Assembly: GCA_037974965.1 (NCBI GenBank)
Contig: JBBPFI010000002.1
Span: forward strand, 2,666,001 to 2,730,000
Source of the DNA: Dacryopinax spathularia
Lineage: Eukaryota; Basidiomycota; Dacrymycetes; Dacrymycetales; Dacrymycetaceae
Direction of reading: 5' to 3'
Length of the DNA: 64,000 nucleotides
The notes below the pieces were generated by a model, which was not told where the DNA came from, searched no databases, and saw nothing but the letters and a program-made list of their open reading frames with translations. Positions within the stretch are counted from its first letter, which is position 1, and every line of letters starts with the position of its first letter. Below are positions 34,118 to 46,300 of this stretch, in pieces. The position numbers and the translations under genes were made by a program.

Positions 34118-34885
34118 TCAGAGATCTCGCAGTCAAGCCCAGCAGAGCCAGCATCAAGGGCGACAACAGTCCGCGAAACTCGTAAAGCACATTCCCCTAT
34201 TCGTACGAGAGAGCACATGACCTGTCCAACGCGCTGGCATGGCCGTACCTCCATCAGGGGATGAACCTAATCTACCATTAAAGTGCGGAAGCAATCAGGG
34301 TCACACGTTGTGGGTAATGTAAATAATCAATGCCGAAGCCCTATCTTACGTCCGAGTCGAAGCCACGTTCGCCGTGCTGAGCGTCATTCCGCCTGTTCAT
34401 CGACGACACTACCAGTCTGGTTCAAGACAGTCAACAAACATCTACTCTGTGTTAGTCTTGCGTCGATCATCCGTCTTACCTCCTACTGTTCTGGCCTCTC
34501 GACGACGACCTCCTTTATCAAGACGACCGCGAGCGAAAACCTGCCAGGAATTGAACAGGGGCTCAAGCGATAGCACTCCTCCTTCCGACCTTCGAGATAG
34601 GGACTATTGCCCGCACACAACCCGCATATAGCCAGCACACGCCGATCTCCAACCCGGACAAGCATACGTTGCCGCCTTTCCTGAACGTTCCTGGTCAATA
34701 CCTTTGCAGTACCCCATCGAGGTCGACCTGTAGTCAACTTCACTCACCGGTGACTCGAACCCGCGTCAGTCACCTCCGCTTGCCAACCTCGACCCGGTCG
34801 GCAAGCATCCGGAAAGCTTTTCAGCTCAGCGTTTCAGCCGTTCGTTGCTGAGACCTGAGCTTGGAGGGCTTTCCTTTATACGATT
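34118..34885. other. Divergent promoter region between GH43 and IBtk-like genes
   Basis: 768 bases. It includes a 7-bp inverted repeat GGTGACT (34749-34755) and AGTCACC (34768-34774), about 110 bases before the plus-strand gene, a possible factor-binding palindrome. No gene seen. Confidence 0.5.
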
Positions 34886-37800
34886 ATGGCGCTCTCTTCC
34901 CAACCTACCCCCCTGCACGTCCTCTATACTCTCAAGGACGTACGCGGCTTCCGCCAGCTGCTGGATGCACGACAACAGGCGAACAGCTCGCATTCCGGAG
35001 CAGGGGGATCCGTTCCGCGCTCATGGGGCATATCATCGCTCGGTCCGATAGGAAGTGAGGTGAACGTGCGCGATGGGTTCGGGCGGACTTTGCTGCATAT
35101 CGCTGCGGCAAACCTGGAGGGTTGGGCACTTGAGTGGGTGCGGATCTGCCTCAATCAGAAAGGGGTCGACGTCAATCTTCAAGATCCCGAGAGCGGATGG
35201 ACCGCTCTTCATCGAGCATTATATGTCGGTAACCTGCACGCCTCGAGGCTTCTGATGGAACGCGCGGATACCGACCTCAAGAGCAAGGACCACGAGGACT
35301 TCACGCCGTGGGACGTCTACAACTTGACGGTGGACGGGACGTATCCGGACTTCGATGCGCCATACGGGACGATGCTGTATACCTGGGGTGTCAACCGGTG
35401 CGTGTGATGGCCTAGTGCTGGCTAGCATACAGCTGATGCCGTTATCAGGAACTTCACCCTTGGTCTTGGTGATGGCGACGACCGGACCTACCCAGAGCCC
35501 ATCAACTTGTCTCGCCTCACACCGCCGTCCAGTGCAACGGGTAGTGCGCGATTCCAGACCATCGGCGTATCGAGCATCGTCATGTCCCGCCTGCATACTG
35601 CCATCGTCACCTCTGAACCGAGGGCCAATATCCGCCTGTGCGGATTCGGCTCCGGTGGGCGCTTGGGCGCGGGTTCGCACACGCAGTACTCTTTCGCGCC
35701 TCTCAAGGATTTCGCACATACAGTTGCTGCGCTCGCGCTGGGCCAGGACCATACCCTCGCGCTGACCACGTCGGGCGAAGTGTACTCATGGGGCTTGGGT
35801 CGTTTCGCACAGCTTGGCTACGTCATTGAGAAGGACGATAAGGGTGCTGCAGATGGCGAGCAAGTGCAGTACAGCCCGAAGAAGGTGTTTGGACCGCTCA
35901 AGGGGAAGGAAGTTCGAGGCATCGCAGCTTGCAAGACCGCATCAGCAGCATGGACGTACGAAGGTCTCTATACGTGGGGAACCAACTCGGGCCAACTCGG
36001 GTACGACAGACACGCGGTGCCTGCACAGGTCTCGCCTCGCAGGGTGACCGCTGTCGCACAAGGCGTGCTTGATGTCGCCCTTGCGGATAACGCCATGTGC
36101 GTCCTACTCGACTCGCAAGACGTGCTCTGTTTCTGGAACGACACCCACTTCAAGGTCAACTTCCCCTCCCAGAAGTTCCGGAACGAGAGCTCGATCTATC
36201 GACCGCCGCAAGCAGTCGTCAAAGTTCTCGTCAAGAAACTCGTCGCATGCGAGAACACATTTGTCGCGCTCAGCACATTCGGCGACGTATTCTTCTTCGC
36301 GCTTCCTGAGCCCGGAAGTGCGGAGGGCGATTCGGAGAAATTTGTCTTGCGGCCTACGCGGATCTGGGCAACCCGGAGCGCGGAAAGTATGGCGAAGGAT
36401 GTCGGGCTAGGAAGCGATGGGACGGTCATCGTCTGTACCGCGACAGGGCATGTCTTCGTTCGACAACGCACGACGAAGCAAGGTGGTGATGGTCGACGAT
36501 CACTTCCTGGCCAGCAAGCGCCACCGGGACCGGGCAATCTGAAGAGCTTCAAGTTCCACCGCGTTCCGTGGTTGCAACGTGTTATCAAAGTCTCTGCGAA
36601 CAGCACTGGCGCATTTGGTGCTATCGCGGTCGATGCCGTTCCGAAGCCCATCACGGTATCCGGTCCGACTGTCGGGGAACAGCTGGTCAAAGGTCTGCCG
36701 CACCTGCGCCAGCTAGCGGAGAAGCGCGGGAATGGGAATATGCTGCTGTCGCCCGTCTCGCCCGCCGTTGAAGATCTGTCGCCAATCAGCGTACCGGATG
36801 AGGATGACGAAGATGGAATTTCTGAAGCTGTCGAACTGAAGATCGCTTCCCAGATCGTCGAGGCTTATCTGGATTTGGAAGAAGCAAAACTGTCCCAAGT
36901 CACCAAAGCGGATCCCATGCCAGCTCCCCACCTGTGGGGCGCCGACGTCAGCATTGAGGTTGCCGGATGTACGATCTTCGCCCATCAAGCGATCCTCGCT
37001 GCGCGCAGCTCCGTATTCAAAGCTGCGCTTTCTGGTCAAGCCTACAACGGCCCGGAAGTCTCTATCGCCCTCGCGAAGAATGCAAAAGGTCCAGTCACGA
37101 AACTGAATATCCGCTTGCTTACTCGACCAAGCACTGTAATGCAAGAGCTGCAAGACTTGCCGCTTGTCTTCCATCCTCTTTCCATCTTGCTGCTCCTTCA
37201 ATATCTGTACTCCGATAACTTGCCGTCTCTTTGGGATCGACACCTTGGCGAGCGACTTCTCCGGCGATATCAGAAGTTGAAACTGCACGCTTCTCGGCTA
37301 CGAGGGGAAGTGTTGACTCTTGCCCGCGCGCTTGAGTTACCAGCACTCGAAGCGTTCATGAACGCAGCGACATACGTGCGACGAACACCAGTCCCTTCGC
37401 TTGTTCGCGATCTTTCACGACTCTTCTCGGAAACACAGGGGCAGAAAGCGGGCCACGACATCGTCCTCCAGTTGAAGGATCGTCGTGTATACTGCCACTC
37501 AATTGTCCTGCGCACACGAAGCCCCTTCTTTGCCAGTATGTTCGATGACGAGGAATGGATGGCGGACCGGTGGTCGACTGAACGTGTTGTCGACGTGAAC
37601 ATGAGCCACTTAACATGGGAAGTTATAGCTCCGGTCTTCCGGCACATCTATGAGGATGCTGGAGTGGAGCTGTTCGACACTGTTGTCAGAGAGACGGTTG
37701 ACGAATTCATTGACTATGTGTTCCATGTCATGGCTGTTGCTGTGAGCATCTGCTCACCCATGTATTCCTGACTTTGTACTGATCGCGTTCTGCAGAGCGA

Positions 37801-39331
37801 GCTCCTACTTGATAAACTTATGCTTATCTGCTCTTCCGTGATCCTTCGACACGTCAGTCTCTACAACGTTCCATCACTACTTGCAGATGCGGCGCATCTT
37901 TCGGCAAAACCTCTGATGGACAGCTTGTGTCAGTACATCGCGATGAACCTGGAGTCTATGATGGAATCCCGCCTTTTGGATGAAATGCCGCACGACCTTC
38001 TCGGCCGGGTTGGAGAATATGTGCGCTCCATGCAAGCAGAACAAAGCCCGGTCTCCCGGTCGGGCATTCTGCTGGATGAGGCTATGAAGACACATGCCGA
38101 GTGGTTGGTTGGGGAGGACATCCCACAACCCATCCAACGCAGCTGGAAGAAGATGATCAAGCAGTCTCCGAAATTATCGCCTGTCAATCTGCTCTCACCT
38201 CGAATCTCACCACTCATCAAACCACGAACGTCTCCGCCGGTGAAATCCGCACCATTCAAGCCACCACCTGTCAACGTGCCGGACGATGGCGGGATCTTCG
38301 CCATGGACGAAGATGTCGACACGAGCCGTATCCCCCCGATGTCGCTCGATGTCTCGCTGGACGCGTCGACGATATCCGAGCCTGGAACACCCGGATTACC
38401 GAGCCTCCCAACTCCTGCGAAAGGACCGGTTTGGAAAGGCAAGAGCTTACAAGCGCACCAGAAGGCAGACATGCGGAGTATCATGGCGGAAGAGGCGAAG
38501 TCTGGGCAACGGCCGCCTTTGGTTGCAAGCGGAAGCTCCACACGTGGCCCGGCCGTAGGGCAACCGCCTTTTACCACGCCTTCCAAGAGCGCTCTACAGC
38601 CACCGGTGCCATCACGAACCCCGTCCGGTGTATCCGTATCATCACCTGGTCTGAATGGATCGAATCCTGGAACACCTTTGTTGCGTCCTGCGACACGAGC
38701 TACTCCACGCCGCCCTGGTCCTGCCATAGGAACACCCGCTGGGACCAGTTCTCAACCTCAGACGCCCGCTGCAGGAATGCGCCAGCCATCGTTCAAGGGC
38801 CCCGCTTTGGGACCTGTCATCACACCTGTCCGGGCTGCTCCTTCCGACAACAGTGCTCGGCGACGTAATCAGGAAGCTTGGACAGCAGCACCTCCGCCGT
38901 TGTCCGTCTCCCCTCCTTCGGCAGGTCCGAGCTCGGGCAATGTCTCCTTCCTTGCTATCCAGCAAGAGCAGAAAGCTGCCTTACGGTCAGGAGCGAAAGG
39001 GCCGAAGAAACCCAGTCTGTTGGAGATCCAAGAGCAGGAAAGGGCGAGGAAGCAGGAAGAACAGGCCAGTCGGGAGGAGATCGAGTTCATGCAGTGGTGG
39101 GCGCAGGAAGAAGAACGTGTTCGGCGAGAAGCTGCCGGCTTGCCTCCCTTAGACACGGCGGATGGGGCCCGCGGTGGTCGCGGACGAGGAAGAGGTGGAG
39201 GAGGAGGAAGAGGACGCGGAGGAGGCCACGATGGTGGACGAGGCGGCGGTCGAGGCGGTCGCAGGGGTGGGAATGCGCAGCGTGGAGGAGGCAAGGGACC
39301 ATCCCAGGCGCAAGCCGCTGTTGGGGCATAA
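34886..39331 (+). CDS. Ankyrin-RCC1-BTB-BTB protein (IBtk-like) with C-terminal RGG tail
   Basis: Three exons (34886-35397, 35449-37741, 37796-39331) encode 1,446 residues. Order: ankyrin repeats (about 50-150, FGRTLLHIAAANLEGWALEW, SGWTALHRALYVGNLHASRL), RCC1-type repeats (about 170-480, SRLHTAIVT, GQDHTLALTTSGEVYSWGLG, GLYTWGTNSGQLGY), and a first BTB domain (about 660-780, VSIEVAGCTIFAHQAILAAR). A second BTB domain (about 835-1000, HDIVLQLKDRRVYCHSIVLR) follows. After that comes a long Pro/Ser-rich disordered region, a helix LLEIQEQERARKQEEQASRE and a Gly/Arg-rich tail (GGRGRGRGGGGGRGRGGG). The architecture matches animal IBtk, a CUL3 substrate receptor, including the conserved C-terminal SLLEIQEQE helix. 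Probable ubiquitin-ligase adaptor in the cytoplasm or at the ER (inference). Intron phases agree throughout. Confidence 0.9.
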
Positions 39332-39745
39332 TTTTCTGCGTTTCGTTCTGGATTATTGGTATTGGATTGCAAGGACTCACGTATCGCCCCGATTACTGCA
39401 TATAGATGTATACCATTGTATTGCATAGCACACCCATTATGTTGGCATTCTAGAGGAAGAAAAAGGAGAGTAATGTATCATTAGTTATGTTGTCACCCCT
39501 CCATAATGCTCGTCACGGGAAAAGCTGAACGGGCGTCTAATTACGTTCAGGGTGCAATTACGTACGCGTCCCTGATCCGCTTTGGCGCCCGCTGACGCAG
39601 CCCTTTCGACCGGTGCAAGAAACCGACGCGCCAGCCTCTGCCTTTGCCAAGTATATCAGCTTGCTTAGTCCCTCATAGAAGGCTTCCTTAACCTGTTACA
39701 TCAAGAGTTTAAGGAAACAACTGTAACTTATAGAAGGCCACTTCG
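39332..39745. other. Spacer between IBtk-like and PPPDE genes
   Basis: 414 bases. Two copies of AATTACGT (39539-39546 and 39556-39563), 17 bases apart, may be bZIP-type sites. Nothing else seen. Confidence 0.4.
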
Positions 39746-41857
39746 ATGTCGAAGGTCGAGCTCTATGTCTATGACCTCTCGAATGGTCTCGCCCGGTCTA
39801 TGTCGCTCCAGCTCACTGGTAGGCAGATTGATGGGATATGGTGCGTCGCCTACCTTCCTCCCACATTGATTCCATCGCTAACACCACTAATGTAGGCACA
39901 CGAGTGTCGTCGTATTTGGCAAAGAGGTGTTCTACGGGCAAGGAATCTCGATCGTCCGGCCAGGGATGTCGCATGTACGTCCTCCTTTCTGCCCATCGCT
40001 GCACGAGCTGATCTCTCCAACAGCATGGCCGGCCGTTGCAAATAGTCGACATGGGCGTGACACATATCGACGAGGCAACATTCATGGATTACCTACAAGA
40101 GCTAAGAGAGCACTATACAGCGGACAAATACCACCTGCTAGACCTCAACTGCAACTCGTTCACGAATGACGTTGTGGGCTTCCTGACGGGAGGGTCGATA
40201 CCGTCTTTCATCAAAGGTGCGCTTGTGCATACCAGTCGAAGGGACTTCTGCTTAAAAAGTGACCGTATACAGACTTGCCCGCCGACTTCCTCGCAACTCC
40301 ATTCGGGCAAGCTCTCCGTCCGACTATCGACAACATGTATCGCCGTGGTCCACCTACAGCTCCCCCAACTCCGACACCGGCTGGAATCCCTGCACAAGGA
40401 GCTGCTTCATCGCTTCTCTCTGCCGTTGCCGCCCAAGCCTCTGGCGCTGCACCAGTGCCCTCCCCTCTCCCAGAGACAGGCACCCTCACAGCTCCACTAC
40501 AACTGGCAACGAACCCAAGCTCTCTCCGCTCCATCCTCCAATCACATCAAGCAGCCGCAGTGCTCTTCACCGCCCCAGCAACCTGCGCCCCATGCCGGAT
40601 CGTTGACCCTGTGTTCGAGCGACTCGCGCACGAGAAAGTCGCTGAAGGGCTTGCGTTCGTCAAGGTCGACTTGGACGTCGGAATGGGAAGGATGGCTGCT
40701 GCCGAATGGAGCGTCACGGCTACACCGACAACGATGTTCTTCATGAATGGAAAGAAGGTGGCTGAGGTCAAAGGGGCCAATATACCCGAGATTAATACGC
40801 AAATTGATCTACTCCTCTACGAGCTCTATCCACGTGAGTACCCTCGTCTGTCCTGCTGCAAGACAACCTCTAAAGCTACGCTTGAATAGCACATCCGCAT
40901 ACCCGTTTGAACTTGCCGTCTGTCCAAGCCATCTCGCTCAACCCCATCCTATATTCGCAAGTGCCCGACCTGAACGCCGCCATGGCTAAGTTTGCCACTT
41001 TCATCGACAGTGCCGAATCGACGGGTTTGGACAAGCAGAAGACGAAGGATTTGTTGCAGAACCGTGTCATTCCGATACTGGACCCCGCGAAGGCGAAGGG
41101 ACTGGACGTCTCTCAGGTCACTCCGATCTTGCAGGAGTGGTCCGCAGCAACGTCACAGCTTTCGACTGTTCTCTCCCCGGCTCAACTGTTCCCCCTGGTA
41201 GACTTCTGGCGGATGGCGGTGCTATCCTCCCCCATCGCCGTCGCCCTGGCCGCCACACCTGCCCTCACCTCAGGACTCTCATCCCTGCTCTCACTTGCCT
41301 ATGCCTCTGAGCCCTCAACTCCACGCGCCTTCCTGCTGACCTCACTCCGCCTCACCGCCAATCTTTTCGCTCACACCGAGCTCGCCCGGCTTGTCTTGAT
41401 CGGCACGGCGGCTCAGCGACAAGATCTCGTCTCCTTCCTCGTCACCACTCTCCTGTCAGAAGATGCCGCAGTGCGCACGGCCACCGCAAGCGTGGCCTTC
41501 AATCTCGCAGCCTCGCATCAACGCGCCATCCGGGATGCATTGCAGTCACGCAAACGACCTGCAACCGAGGCAGAGTCAGACGCCGACTGGGCCGTCGAGC
41601 TGACTACAGCGCTACTCGAAGCCTTATCGAGGGAGACCGCTTCCGAAGAAGTTGTCCACCGGCTCACAGCAAGCCTGGCGCTCCTAATCTATCTCTCACC
41701 GGTATATGCGAGTCAGCTGGCCGACCTGCTAGAAGTTCTCCAGGCGAAGAGCGTGTTGCTGAGTAAACTGCAGCCAGGCGGTTGCGGTGAGAAAGGGGTT
41801 CAGAAGAAAGAAGTCAAGCAACTCGTAAAGGAGGTGGCCGACAATCTCTGCCCGTGA
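39746..41857 (+). CDS. PPPDE (DeSI-type) peptidase - thioredoxin - PUL fusion protein
   Basis: Three domains in one chain. PPPDE cysteine peptidase/deSUMOylase-like domain (about residues 3-150): MSKVELYVYDLSNGLARSMS, catalytic His in IDGIWHTSVVVFG (codon at an exon junction), DMGVTHIDE, and catalytic Cys in LLDLNCNSFTND. The thioredoxin domain (about 215-330) contains the redox motif TAPATCAPCRIVDP and the cis-Pro loop VTATPTTMFFMNG. The C-terminal PUL domain runs from LNPILYSQVPDLNAAMAKFA to LLEVLQAKSVLL; PUL domains bind Cdc48/p97. About five exons, starting 39746-39840. This suggests a redox-linked deubiquitinating or deSUMOylating factor tethered to Cdc48 (inference). The combination is also known in other fungi and plants. 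Confidence 0.9.
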
Positions 41858-43899
41858 GAATGCACGTTTATCCCATACGGGCCTGTAGAAGGAAGCGAAG
41901 TAGATAATCACGATGCTGTATTCCATATTTGTTTGATTGTTGTAGACTTGTGTGAAACGACGATGATCTTCTGATAAGTAACTTACGCGTATTCTTCCAT
42001 CCGTTCTGGGAAAGGAAGGACCGAAGCTGCGCGTGCTGTTCGCTGACTGATCGCACGCTTCGGCTCCACGGCGGTGCACAACTTGACATCGTCTTTGCAC
42101 CTCAACCATCCCAAAGGTTCTGAGTCAGATAGGAGGCCGTCCTTCGCGAACTCCGAGTGTGTGCGGTGGGTTGGGCTAAAATCCTACCCGCGATCAGCAA
42201 GGTGAGAAGGATCTTCGGCTCCGAGCGCCTTCGACTGCTGTATCCTCTTCCGTGTTGTCCAGCCGTGTCGTAGAGAGATTCAGTGGGCCAGCACAAGCAT
42301 ACCAACAAAACAGATAGGATTGAAGGCCGACCATCTGCACAGGAACCTCCCGTCTCGGCACGAGTAAACAGCGGCGCTGACGATGAGACTGAAACAACGT
42401 AGAGCGGCTAGAATGAAGGAACCTTACAGCAAAGCGGTCCTCCATGGTACCTAATGCCGAGCACAAGTCACCACCGTTGGAACTTCGGCAGGCACGGCAG
42501 GACCATTGTGTCTCGAGGCGTCGTACGACTCCGGGCTACCAGCTTGTCTCGCGGAAATCGCAAGGACAGCCAAGAGCTGCGATTATGCTCCTTTCGGAAT
42601 AGTTTTCGGAACCTTGTTGATGTCTGAGACACAATGAATCGTTCATCCGATCGATGGCGGCTACGTACGTCGGCTTGGCTCTGAATTGTCAGCACTCGGC
42701 ATTCCAGCAGCCGAGCTCAGCCTTGTCGGGGTGCGAGTCGTCTGTCGTTACATCTCCGCTAGACACCGGTGCATTCCATGGACCGGCTGTTTCGCGGGCA
42801 TTCCACTGTGTGATCGATCGCCTGACCGGATATAGCCCATTCGTGTGTGGTTGGGGTTATTATTGTCTTTTCAAGGCTACTCCCAATGGGTTATCAATGA
42901 TATCAGCTCGTCCGCATGACCACGATGATGGTTCGCAAGGAAGGCGACGGTTGGAGCCACTCTTTTTACCGCAGTTTCCATAAGGTTCCAGAGTATCTGA
43001 CATGAGGTATGAATTGTTGCGCCCGGATCGTTGGGCCCGGTAACCCGGCTTCTTGTCAGCTTCTGTGAGTGCGTTGTTTAGTTTCTGTTTCATCCTGTTG
43101 TCATGGTTCGGTCTCCGAAGGACAATGGCGCGGAAGCATCCTTCGCCTCCGCCTTCCCGCGGCGCTGGTTACGTGACTTCAGACCGCTTCGACCATACCA
43201 TGCTCGGGCTGCACATCGGTTTCTCCGGACGGCCGCACGAGGACTGCGCTGCTGATTATCATCTTACTTGGCGAGAGCTATTTTCGTGGTGCAGAACGCA
43301 CTCGCAGGCGCGTGGACGAACACCGACTTTGCCGCTTGGAAGCAGCTCTGTATGGTCATACTCCTGACTATGATCCAACTGCGCTGGGACTGATCGCATC
43401 TCAACACCTCTCTGATCGCCTAGATCAAAGGGCTCGGCAGGGTCAGGGCGATCGGAGTGATGATTGTGCCCTAGATTCTGGGAGATCGTCGAAACGCGAC
43501 GTGGCTCTTATGCGGTCTCCGGTACCTTTGTCCCTGGGCTCGGCCAAACGTCTCGTACGTGTCTCACGGTGTTCATCATGACTTGCCTATTTTGCCGCTC
43601 GCGCTTACGGAAGGACATGAAAGGCACGTGTATAACCGGGTTGTGGTCAGGCAGAAAGAAGCTCCTTGTGGAAGCCAGCCACTGCTTTTGTGCTAGTGCC
43701 ATTGTGCTCTTGTCCCTGGCGATTGCTCTGCTTTTGGCAACCGCCGTGCCACGAATAGAGCTCTCCATGGCTCACCCGGGGCTTCCTCTCTGGGATCTCA
43801 GGTACTTAAGGTGCCTCGAATCTGGTACCTGTTCCTCATCCCTCGGCCCCACTCCACGGACTCCTCTGTATCGGTATCTGAGTCTTGTCCATCCCCGCC
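41858..43899. other. 2-kb region without a supported gene
   Basis: I read both strands and found only short frames (up to about 170 codons, e.g. 43464-43973) with no recognisable domain, no codon bias like the neighbours, and no convincing splice links. It contains the lipase promoter at its right end. A non-coding RNA or fast-evolving gene cannot be excluded. Confidence 0.5.
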
Positions 43900-45218
43900 A
43901 TGTCGTTCCTTGCATTCGTCCTTCTTTCGGCGCTCTCTGTTCTTGCCGCTCCTCTGGAGCCCAGGCAAACTAATGGTACTCTATCCCCTTCTACTGCTTT
44001 CTTTGGCCGACCAGGCACCCAATCAGATGCACCGTTTGATGTGTCAACTTCGACCATGGCGGCTGCCTTGACCTGTCCTAATGGAATCCAACACCGTCGC
44101 GGAGGTACGACATGAACCTCGGCACCTAGAACCGTCGCTGATTTACCCCAGGGATTGTTCTTCTGGTTCACGGAACTGGTAGCACGGGCAGCGAGAGCTG
44201 GTCGCAGTCTCCCTACGGCTTGCTGTTGCCTACTGACCCACTGGGAGCGGGCTACGACATCTGCTGGGTTGATCTGCCGCAGCGTGCCCTTGGGGATGCG
44301 CAAACTTCCGCCGAATATGTCGCATACAGCATCAAGGCGCTTGCACCTCAGTCCACCACTGGCAAGGTCGCCATCATTGCCCATTCTCAGGGCGCCGGCT
44401 TGAACGTCCAATGGGCTCTGGACTTCTGGCCCAGTGCCCGTGCGGTTACCAGCATGTACATCGCCCTTGCGTAAGTGCATTCAAATTCCGACAGGACCAG
44501 CATTATGAGCTTCTGCAGTGGCGACTTCCACGGCACCCAACTCGGCAATAACGACTGCACGCCCACCATCGAGCAGAACGACGGCTGCGTCATTGCGGTT
44601 ATCCAGCAAGCCCAGGGCAGTCACTACATCAACGCGCAGAACGTCCGTGGCGGCTCCGCCCTCGTTCCGACCTCCAGCATCTACACGCGTTACGACGACT
44701 TCGTCTACCCCGAGGATCCCGGCAATGCCGTCTCCGTCCTGAGCGGCGCTAGCAACATCGCTCTCCAGGATAACAACATCTGTGGTTCTGGTCATCAGGC
44801 TAACCACTGTATGTCTCCGTCTTCATTACATTGCTTCTGACCCCGTCTCACGAGATCTAGGGGACATGGTTGTCGACACTGCTGCTTATGGTCTCGCTCT
44901 TGACGCTCTCACTCATGGCGGCCTCGCTTCGGCCAGTCGCTTCCAGGGCATCTACTGCAACGAGTACGCTTCCAACCACAAGTAAGCCTCACCCGATCCT
45001 CTGAAGTTCTATATCTGATGCGTCTCTTAGCCTGAACCTCAGCAACACTCCTATCACAGCCGAGCAGGCGTCCATGTCGGCACTCGTGACTGGTCCTACA
45101 GCGACTTCTGAGCCGAAGCTGCGGGTATATCTTCTTGCCCCTCATCTATACCTCCGAAACTCATCATTTTCTTTTCCAGGCCTACGTCTGCCAGCAAGGT
45201 CAATCCACCTACTGCTGA
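43900..45218 (+). CDS. Secreted lipase of the Candida antarctica lipase B type
   Basis: A secreted triacylglycerol or ester hydrolase with the alpha/beta fold. Six exons (43900-44104, 44152-44470, 44519-44808, 44861-44981, 45031-45124, 45180-45218) sum to 355 codons plus stop with consistent phases. Signal peptide MSFLAFVLLSALSVLAAP is followed by LEPR, a likely processing site. The oxyanion-side strand reads IVLLVHGTGSTG (CALB: PILLVPGTGTTG). The nucleophile elbow is AHSQGAGLNVQWAL (CALB: TWSQGGLVAQWGL). Candidate acid is in IYTRYDDFVYPED and candidate His in GSGHQANHWDMV. Cysteines near the end (CNEY, YVCQQGQSTYC) could form disulfides. The start at 43900 was preferred to an upstream TTG because it begins the signal peptide. 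Confidence 0.9.
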
Positions 45219-45541
45219 GCGCACCATACGCCAACGCGAACCTCAGGCAACAAGCCAGTACATTACCGAAACATACCGGTCCTCCAACGCAGGGCCAACG
45301 TAATCCAACCTATGCCAATAACTCACTTAGTCACTCGTTAATTACCGTACTATATAATGATACCGCACACACGCGCGTATCTAATCGCTCGGGTTGTTGT
45401 CTTATTCGTATGTAGAAGCAATGACAAGCGATGTTGTGTTCCATATTTGGTTTCGAACATTCCAGTCGGGAGGTGACGTTTGTGAAAGGGTCTACTTTGG
45501 AGCTACTCATGAGCTCGAGGTCGGTCTTGCAATATGCCGCA
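45219..45541. other. Spacer with TATA element before the unknown protein gene
   Basis: 323 bases. TATATAA at 45351-45357 lies 185 bases before the next ATG. No gene seen. Confidence 0.45.
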
Positions 45542-46192
45542 ATGTCGACCACCCCTTCAGCGTCGATAGATCTCCATGCCTGGCTAGGCTGCCCATTATC
45601 CTCTGATGCCTACGCCTCCCACATCGCCGCCCTCGGCACCCTGGCCTCCCTTAGCTCGCCACCAGAACCCGAGATCAAGCCCTACCCCGATGCCGTCTAC
45701 CTGAACTACTACCCGCTCGGGATCTCATGCCTCTTCATCCCTATCAACGACTACAAGCCCCCGAATGCCGCTCATTCACTGGGAGAGCTAGACGGGAATC
45801 ACCTGAGGTTGGACAGCGTGGATGTCTACAACCCTGCACCGCCTGTGGAAGGGAAGCCCAAGGGGAAGACTCCGCCGTATGAGCCCTTCGCTGGCTTGCC
45901 GTACACCTTCGTCCCACGGTCTGGGTCGCCCCCGAGGCCTCCCTTCCAGATCACTGCGCAGACGACGGGAAAGGAGTTCGTCCTTGCCCTAGGAGAGCCA
46001 AAGCGAAAAGGCGGCGGCGGCGGGCCAAAAGCTGGGAATATAGGGATCTGGTGCGAGTGGAGCGAGGAGGGGTTGATGGTCGAGTTCGAGGCTGGTGAGG
46101 CTAGCGTGGCCCAGAACTGGGAGAACGGAGGTGAGAAGGTTTGGAGGGTTATGACGTTCTTTGAGAGGGGGAGGAGCGTACGCTCAGAGTGA
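45542..46192 (+). CDS. Conserved-looking protein of unknown function, 216 residues
   Basis: Single exon. I do not recognise the family. The chosen start is the ATG giving MSTTPSASIDLHAWLGCPLS; the frame stays open upstream but that part looks non-coding. The protein has ordered-looking segments (YPDAVYLNYYPLGISCLFIP; NIGIWCEWSEEGLMVEFEAG; KVWRVMTFFERG) separated by a Pro/Lys-rich loop (PPVEGKPKGKTPPYEPFAG) and a GGGGG stretch. The alternating hydrophobic pattern suggests a small beta-rich domain. No signal peptide or membrane span. It is convergent with VMA6. Confidence 0.8.
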   Translation: MSTTPSASIDLHAWLGCPLSSDAYASHIAALGTLASLSSPPEPEIKPYPDAVYLNYYPLGISCLFIPINDYKPPNAAHSLGELDGNHLRLDSVDVYNPAPPVEGKPKGKTPPYEPFAGLPYTFVPRSGSPPRPPFQITAQTTGKEFVLALGEPKRKGGGGGPKAGNIGIWCEWSEEGLMVEFEAGEASVAQNWENGGEKVWRVMTFFERGRSVRSE

Positions 46193-46300
46193 CAGTTGGC
46201 CGAGAGGATGGGAATGGAGGTATGCAGTATGTATTAGCCAGTCCGCAATGTATCTTTACAACCATGATCTATCTCCCAAACAACTCGGTTCAACCGCAAA

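Noticed and set aside
34740-34800. tRNA-like GGTTCGAGTC on the minus strand
   Set aside because: The flanking bases do not form a T-arm stem, and no acceptor, D or anticodon arms can be placed. The local GGTGACT/AGTCACC inverted repeat explains the resemblance.
43464-43973. 169-codon frame on the plus strand
   Set aside because: It has mixed hydrophobic and basic stretches with no domain, and it overlaps the signal peptide of the lipase in another frame.
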